Assembly (NCBI GenBank): GCA_001051155.2
Contig: JYIP02000002.1
Span: 2,921,583 to 2,985,582 of the forward strand
Direction: 5' to 3'
Origin: Chrysoporthe austroafricana
Taxonomy: Eukaryota; Ascomycota; Sordariomycetes; Diaporthales; Cryphonectriaceae
DNA length: 64,000 bases
Both the position numbers and the translations under genes were made by a program. A model generated the notes under the pieces. It had not been told where the DNA came from. It saw only the letters and a list, made by a program, of their open reading frames with translations, and made no database searches. Below are positions 59,627 through 64,000 of this stretch, piece by piece. Within the stretch, counting starts at the first letter, position 1. Every line of letters starts with the position of its first letter.

Positions 59627-61468
59627 TTGTCTCTCCACCCACCCCGCGCGACCAGCTGGCCCACCGACCTCACCGCCCAGCTCCACAGACCACCACCTCT
59701 TCCTCCTCCTCCACTCACACTGGAGCTCCTACACCTCTCGTCTCCCGGCGCCGCCCTCCCCAGGCCCCGCCGCCGCCTCCGCTGCCGCCGCCCCCTCGCA
59801 GACCGACCACCGCGTCCCCGACCCAGACCAACCAGGCGGCAAGTTAGGTCCCCGCAACCTAACGGCCGCGACGCGCCGCCGCCCAGCATTCCGTCCATCA
59901 CACCCCCCCGGGCGCGGGGCGCGTCCGCGTCATCCCCCGCCGTCGCCGAGGACGCGCAGTTCGCCCTCGAGGCCCTGCACAACCTGACCACCTACTGCCC
60001 CGACTGGGCGAAGCGCCTCGACGAGCTCAGCGGCCAGATCGACCAGCGTCAGGTCGACCTCGCCGCCTTCGCCGAGCAGCAGCAGTCGTCCCCCTCGCGC
60101 GCCAAGTCCTTGCGGAACCGCGGCTCGGCCGAGAGCCTGAAGCCGAGGGACGATGGCGAGGCCCACCCCGGGTTCGTGGACGCCGTCGCCGGCCCGGACG
60201 GGACCGCGGACGGCATGCAGATCGATGGAGCACCGCAGCAGCCGCAAGAGCCGCCGGGCGCGAACGAGGCCAACTCCCCCACCTCCTCGGCCGCCGACCG
60301 CCAGGCGCCCCAGGTCATGGCCATGGCCTCTGCCAACGCGCGCGCCACGCTGCGGCGGACGCAGCTGAGCAGGAAGCGCCCGGCCCCCGCCGATTCGATG
60401 CTGACGGGCGATGGGGCCGCCGCGCCCAAGTACCGCAGCCGGAACCTGGTGATCGTCTACTACGACAGCTACGTGCAGTCCTTCTTCGCCGAGGTGGTCA
60501 AGTTCGTGAGCGCGAGCCGCAACCTCATGCGTAAGGCCAAGATGGCCGCCAAGGTCGCGCAGATCCGGAGGATGGCGGAGCTGGAGACCCCGGACGACGA
60601 GTCGTCGGATTCCGACGACGGGCCCGGCTTCGGGTTCGGCACGGCGAGGTTGGTCCCGCCACAGCTGTCTCCGTCGGTGGTGCAGGGCGACAAGGCAGGC
60701 CAGACGAACGGGGAGCAGGCCAATGGCAAGAAAGAGGAGGAAAGGGAGGAAAAGGAGAAGGAGGATAAATCCGAACAGCCCACCACCGCGGCCAAAGCAG
60801 TGAATGGTGGGTCGAATGGGGTATCAGCGGCGCCGAACCCCGTACAACTATCACCACATAATGGAACCGGCGAGAAAGGCTGCGCTGTGCCGAGCCTAAG
60901 ACTGTCAACTCCTTTCCGACCCTATCTGGCCATGGGGTCTTCCGCGCTCCCCGCCTATGGCAGGAATGGTAACACAGACCAGAAACAGCCAGGCGACATC
61001 TTCGACGACCTCGACAAGGGCCTCGAGCTCGTGCAGTCCATGTGCGAGCGCGCGGCGCACCAATTCCTGCGCGACGGCGACTGCGCGGACGATATCGTCA
61101 AGATCAAGGAGCGGCTGACGGACACCAAGGCCCTGGCCGACAAGGAAATGCAGCGTATGCTGGACGGAGACACAGACGGCAGCCTGAAGAAGTTGCTGAC
61201 CGAGGGGTCCGTGGGGAACCGGACATTCCGCTCGCAGGGCGTAAGGCAGGATGCGATGAGGCTGAGGCCGAGCTTTACCGGCAGGAATACGGTCACGCCG
61301 CATAGGATGAATGGTTCCGCCGGGGTGGCCCCCGTCCCGAACAGTATGGGTGCGGTGACGCTCGAAGTCGACGAGGACATCCGTGGCGGCGATACGAACG
61401 AGAAAGCACCGGAGTTCCAGTACAGATCGACAAGGGCGATGGTCCCACCGGTCGCGACGGGCCCCTGA
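59627..61468 (+). CDS. Conserved fungal protein of unknown function (5' end unresolved)
   Basis: An open frame that clearly encodes protein from about 59915 (SSPAVAEDAQFALEALHNLTTYCPDWAKRLDELSGQIDQRQ) to the stop at 61468; at least 510 aa. It has no ATG before 60316, after this conserved segment, so an upstream exon must supply the start; position 59627 is only a frame limit. Features: a Gln/Ala/Pro-rich linker; a basic helical core with YRSRNLVIVYYDSYVQSFFAEVVKFVSASRNLMRKAKMAAKVAQIRRM around 60430-60590, then an acidic DDESSDSDDG; a Lys/Glu tract; and a C-terminal helical part (IFDDLDKGLELVQSMCERAAHQFLRDGDC). The order matches an uncharacterised protein I associate with other Sordariomycetes, from memory. 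Soluble, possibly nuclear. Function unknown. Confidence 0.6.
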   Translation: MSLHPPRATSWPTDLTAQLHRPPPLPPPPLTLELLHLSSPGAALPRPRRRLRCRRPLADRPPRPRPRPTRRQVRSPQPNGRDAPPPSIPSITPPRARGASASSPAVAEDAQFALEALHNLTTYCPDWAKRLDELSGQIDQRQVDLAAFAEQQQSSPSRAKSLRNRGSAESLKPRDDGEAHPGFVDAVAGPDGTADGMQIDGAPQQPQEPPGANEANSPTSSAADRQAPQVMAMASANARATLRRTQLSRKRPAPADSMLTGDGAAAPKYRSRNLVIVYYDSYVQSFFAEVVKFVSASRNLMRKAKMAAKVAQIRRMAELETPDDESSDSDDGPGFGFGTARLVPPQLSPSVVQGDKAGQTNGEQANGKKEEEREEKEKEDKSEQPTTAAKAVNGGSNGVSAAPNPVQLSPHNGTGEKGCAVPSLRLSTPFRPYLAMGSSALPAYGRNGNTDQKQPGDIFDDLDKGLELVQSMCERAAHQFLRDGDCADDIVKIKERLTDTKALADKEMQRMLDGDTDGSLKKLLTEGSVGNRTFRSQGVRQDAMRLRPSFTGRNTVTPHRMNGSAGVAPVPNSMGAVTLEVDEDIRGGDTNEKAPEFQYRSTRAMVPPVATGP

Positions 61469-62929
61469 ACGAGACGCGTTGAAGAGTACGTAACTATTGC
61501 TCTAGATTGTCGTTGAGCAGTTTAGGACCTGCCCACCAAAGAGAGAACGACGAAACAGACCGATCCGGCCGCGCGAGTGGCGATAGAACAACGCAGTGGC
61601 ATGGCGAAGCACGTTACTAGGTCTAAGGACAGGACCTGTTCAGACTGGGACTGGCTCGTGCGCCTATTGTGAGAGGTTCCGTCGCTGTGGCTCTGCTATG
61701 GAGTCTGCTGGTGGATCGAAGCTGAGAGACGCTTTTCACCGGGCTAGGCTCTTGGAATATTGTCGAGGGGCTGCAGGAAGTCGCATTCCATGCAAGAGGA
61801 GATGCAGTCGTAGCTGCGGGGAAATACAGTCCATTCGAGAGAGCCGTGGCTTCTGCTAGCAGCAGCCGACGATCCTCGACGGTCGACCACTGCGGCGACC
61901 TCGGGGGTCATCAACGTGCTAGGGCCTGTCTCCTCGCTAGACGCGTCTGTTGTGAATAGCGCTTAGGCATATAATTTGGACTATGGACGGTTGGGTATGG
62001 GTTTTATTGGGGTGTCATGATATAACAGCACCGGCTGGGTTGATTTCTTTTTCGTTTGGCATAGCCCTGGAGTCTCGTCACGTCTTGTCTTGTCCTACTA
62101 GGACGCCTGTCATTTCATGGAGCGCAAAATGTCTATTACGACGGGGATCTACAACAGCGGGTTTATATGAAAAGGGTATGGTATCTGAGCCGCGATCTTA
62201 TTTAATCAAAAATATCTCTTAGGAACGTCGTGGGGGTCCAGACCAGAACACACCAGTCGTGATGTTTGACATGATGCAGCCGGCTCACTAGACCATCCGA
62301 TTCCCTAGCCACCAAGGGGGGGGATGGTGAAGACACTGATTATTGCCAGGCTCGCAAACCCTCTTGTCGCCAGCCCTGGAACCCTCTTGTCGCTAGCCCT
62401 CGAGCGCCAGGCTCGCGAACCCTCTTATCGCCAGCCATACTTCTGCACCTGCTATACTGCCGGACGGAAGCTTAGAGCCTGGAAATAAACAGTTCTGGTA
62501 TAATCTCCATCCAATTCAGTATATTAAGCTAGTTTTATCGCAAATTTCTGGATAGCTTCAGTCGTAATAGAGGAAGGAAGGTGGGTAGTGGTAGTACCAG
62601 GCAAGATTAAAACGTTCCCAAAGTTTGTATGGAGATAAGGTGGCAGGTTCGGGAATAGAGTGGGAACAACCACTTGAGCGCAGAGCGCCCAGGCCACACC
62701 GGACACGACTCTGGCCAATTAGCTTTTGACTTAGTTCCGGCACTAAAATGAAGCCAAACGCGACCTCCTTCGTCCCTCTCACTCCTAACTTAGGAACTCA
62801 CACGACAACGACAGCGGACACAAGGCTTGTCGCCATAAGGGATCAATCCTGCTTCTTCTAGCTGGGACCAAGCCCCCTGCGCCGTTACCGAATCCGCCAT
62901 CTGCCATATGCCATCGCGAGCCATCCGTC
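61469..62929. other. Intergenic, 1.5 kb
   Basis: The 3' flank of the unknown gene, then sequence that becomes AT-richer after about 61950. A 31-bp direct repeat lies at 62345-62436. The last 150 bp form the promoter of the FunK1 gene. No gene is recognised. Confidence 0.5.
62345..62436. repeat. Imperfect 31-bp direct repeat with a partial middle copy
   Basis: Copies at 62345-62375 and 62406-62436 differ at two positions (GCCAGGCTCGC[A/G]AACCCT, then CTT[G/A]TCGCCAGCC); a partial copy, ACCCTCTTGTCGCTAGCCCT, lies between them at 62381-62400. Confidence 0.8.
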
Positions 62930-64000
62930 ATGACAAGCCGATCAGAACAGATCAGAAGCCATCCTATCGGGACCGGCCTTGACGCCTTTCGCGCGTCATT
63001 CGAGTCGCTTTGCAAAGACAAGAACATTGCTTGTTCAACGAGTGTGCTAGATCAACTAGACCGGGAAGGTAAACACAAACTATACTACGTACAGTATCCT
63101 TCTTCTGACAGTAATATATACAGATTTAAGGAGTCTCTCTATCAAGCTCTTTTCAGCACTGCTAGTCCTTCCAGCATCGCTTCTACTCCCCGCGCGTGGG
63201 AGCGGCAAGAACCTTTTTGACGATCTTTTGGGAGTGACTTCCTCTATCAACACCGACGACTTCGACTTTGACCTCGTCAAGCCCCTCTTGCAAGCAGTGC
63301 TTTCCGACAAGCCCGACGATGCTTCCATCTGGGACCAAGTCTATAGCGCCGTCACCGAGTCCACCCCGCCTCCGCGACCGATAGCCTCTTCCTTCCAACA
63401 GACCCCGTGGATCCGCAATACGAGCAGCTTCGCGAACTCTTCTGAATACCGCAAGGATATCGACAGAGTCCTCCGAGAGGAGCTTGGCGCTATGTACGTC
63501 GACCTCCCTCGGTTTTACGAAACATTTTTCGGTAGCGTAGCAGGTCTAAAGACAGCGTCCGAAGCTGTTTTCAAGAAGTGCGTGGAAGGCGATAGCCCAC
63601 TTTTCAATGCTGGCTGGCGCGGATGGCCAGAGAATGCAAACCAGAATGACGTCTTGAGCTGGTTTGCAGAGATTAGCGAGAAACTGGCGTCATTCGCAGC
63701 CGACGAGAGGTCGATACCAACCTCTCAACGAAGGCTGCTGGCACAGCCTAACAAGCCAGTCCAGGGCTCGACAGGGAAGCGGAAACTAGACGTCGGCTTT
63801 GTCAATAATCCGAAAGCCGGAAAAGATTCTCGGTGCCACTGGTCGCAGATTCTTGTGCCTGGAGAGCTGAAGAGCAATCCATCCGCGGATATATATTCTG
63901 AAGCACGGCTTGATTTGGGAAGGTATGCACGAGAAGTTATGGCTGCGCAAGATACTCGTCGTTTCGTTCTGGGATTTACTCTTTGCGGTTCTCTCATAAG
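62930..64000 (+). CDS. FunK1 fungal-type protein kinase, N-terminal part (runs off the window)
   Basis: Exon 1 is 62930-63068 and exon 2 starts at 63124 and stays open to the window end; the 55-nt intron (GTAAAC donor, ATACAG acceptor, phase 1) restores the frame, which otherwise stops at 63218-63220. The visible product is about 338 aa. Family marks in order: GSGKNLFDDLLGV (63201 on), SILVPGELKSNP-like (HWSQILVPGELKSNPSAD), LDLGRYAREV, AAQDTRRFVLGFTLCGSL. These belong to the N-terminal part and beginning of the FunK1 kinase domain, a family expanded in Pezizomycotina and Basidiomycota, often near mobile elements; its substrates are unknown. The ATG at 62930 (context GTCATGA) is first in frame. 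The catalytic loop lies beyond the window, so integrity cannot be judged. Confidence 0.85.

Noticed and set aside
63069..63220. Apparent frameshift or early stop in the FunK1 gene start
   Set aside because: A 55-nt GT-AG intron (63069-63123) restores the frame exactly into GSGKNLFDDLL, so no lesion is needed.

Overview
This is a filamentous ascomycete genome, most likely from the Sordariomycetes. Genes are interrupted by short introns (54-166 nt) with GTRNGT-like donors and CTRAY-type branch sites. There is an unmistakable XYR1/XlnR-type xylanase regulator whose N-terminus starts as in Trichoderma XYR1, fungal-only FunK1 kinase sequences and a fungal NLR. The species cannot be named from the sequence. 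No rRNA, tRNA or CRISPR was found.

Layout. 0.7-8.2 kb: an acetamidase/formamidase (+), a single-pass membrane protein (+) and the xylanolytic activator xlr1/xyr1 (-, three exons). 8.2-17.8 kb: about 9.5 kb without a credible gene, made of low-complexity, G-run-rich sequence; it is the upstream flank of xlr1 and holds two uORFs in the presumed leader, G-quadruplex-type arrays and microsatellites. 17.8-29.6 kb: a five-exon DHA2-like MFS transporter (+), the SSU-processome WD40 protein Utp21 (-), and divergently from it the inositol-pyrophosphate kinase/phosphatase Vip1/Asp1 (+), which has a 22-nt micro-exon. 29.6-43.5 kb: mostly non-coding, with one small spliced gene for a 54-residue Cys-rich protein at 37.3 kb and an AT-rich, stop-riddled relic at 42-43 kb. 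43.5-53.7 kb: an NLR-like gene (SesB-type esterase, NACHT, ankyrin-like) with an in-frame stop in its first exon, a GH76 endo-mannanase-like protein and tubulin cofactor D, all on +. 53.7-64 kb: a frameshifted FunK1 fragment, a long low-complexity stretch, a conserved but uncharacterised protein with an unresolved 5' end, and the start of an intact FunK1 gene that runs off the window.

How it fits together. Housekeeping genes (Utp21, Vip1, TBCD) alternate with accessory ones (NLR, FunK1 copies, GH76, MFS). The only visible regulatory theme is the large upstream region and uORF-bearing leader of xlr1, the master switch for plant-cell-wall hydrolases. The genes also fall into two composition classes: the acetamidase, membrane protein, xlr1, MFS and the 60-kb gene end nearly every codon in G/C, whereas Utp21, Vip1, NLR, GH76 and TBCD are mixed.

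Gene models were assembled by hand from reading frames, splice consensus and family knowledge; no alignment or database search was run.
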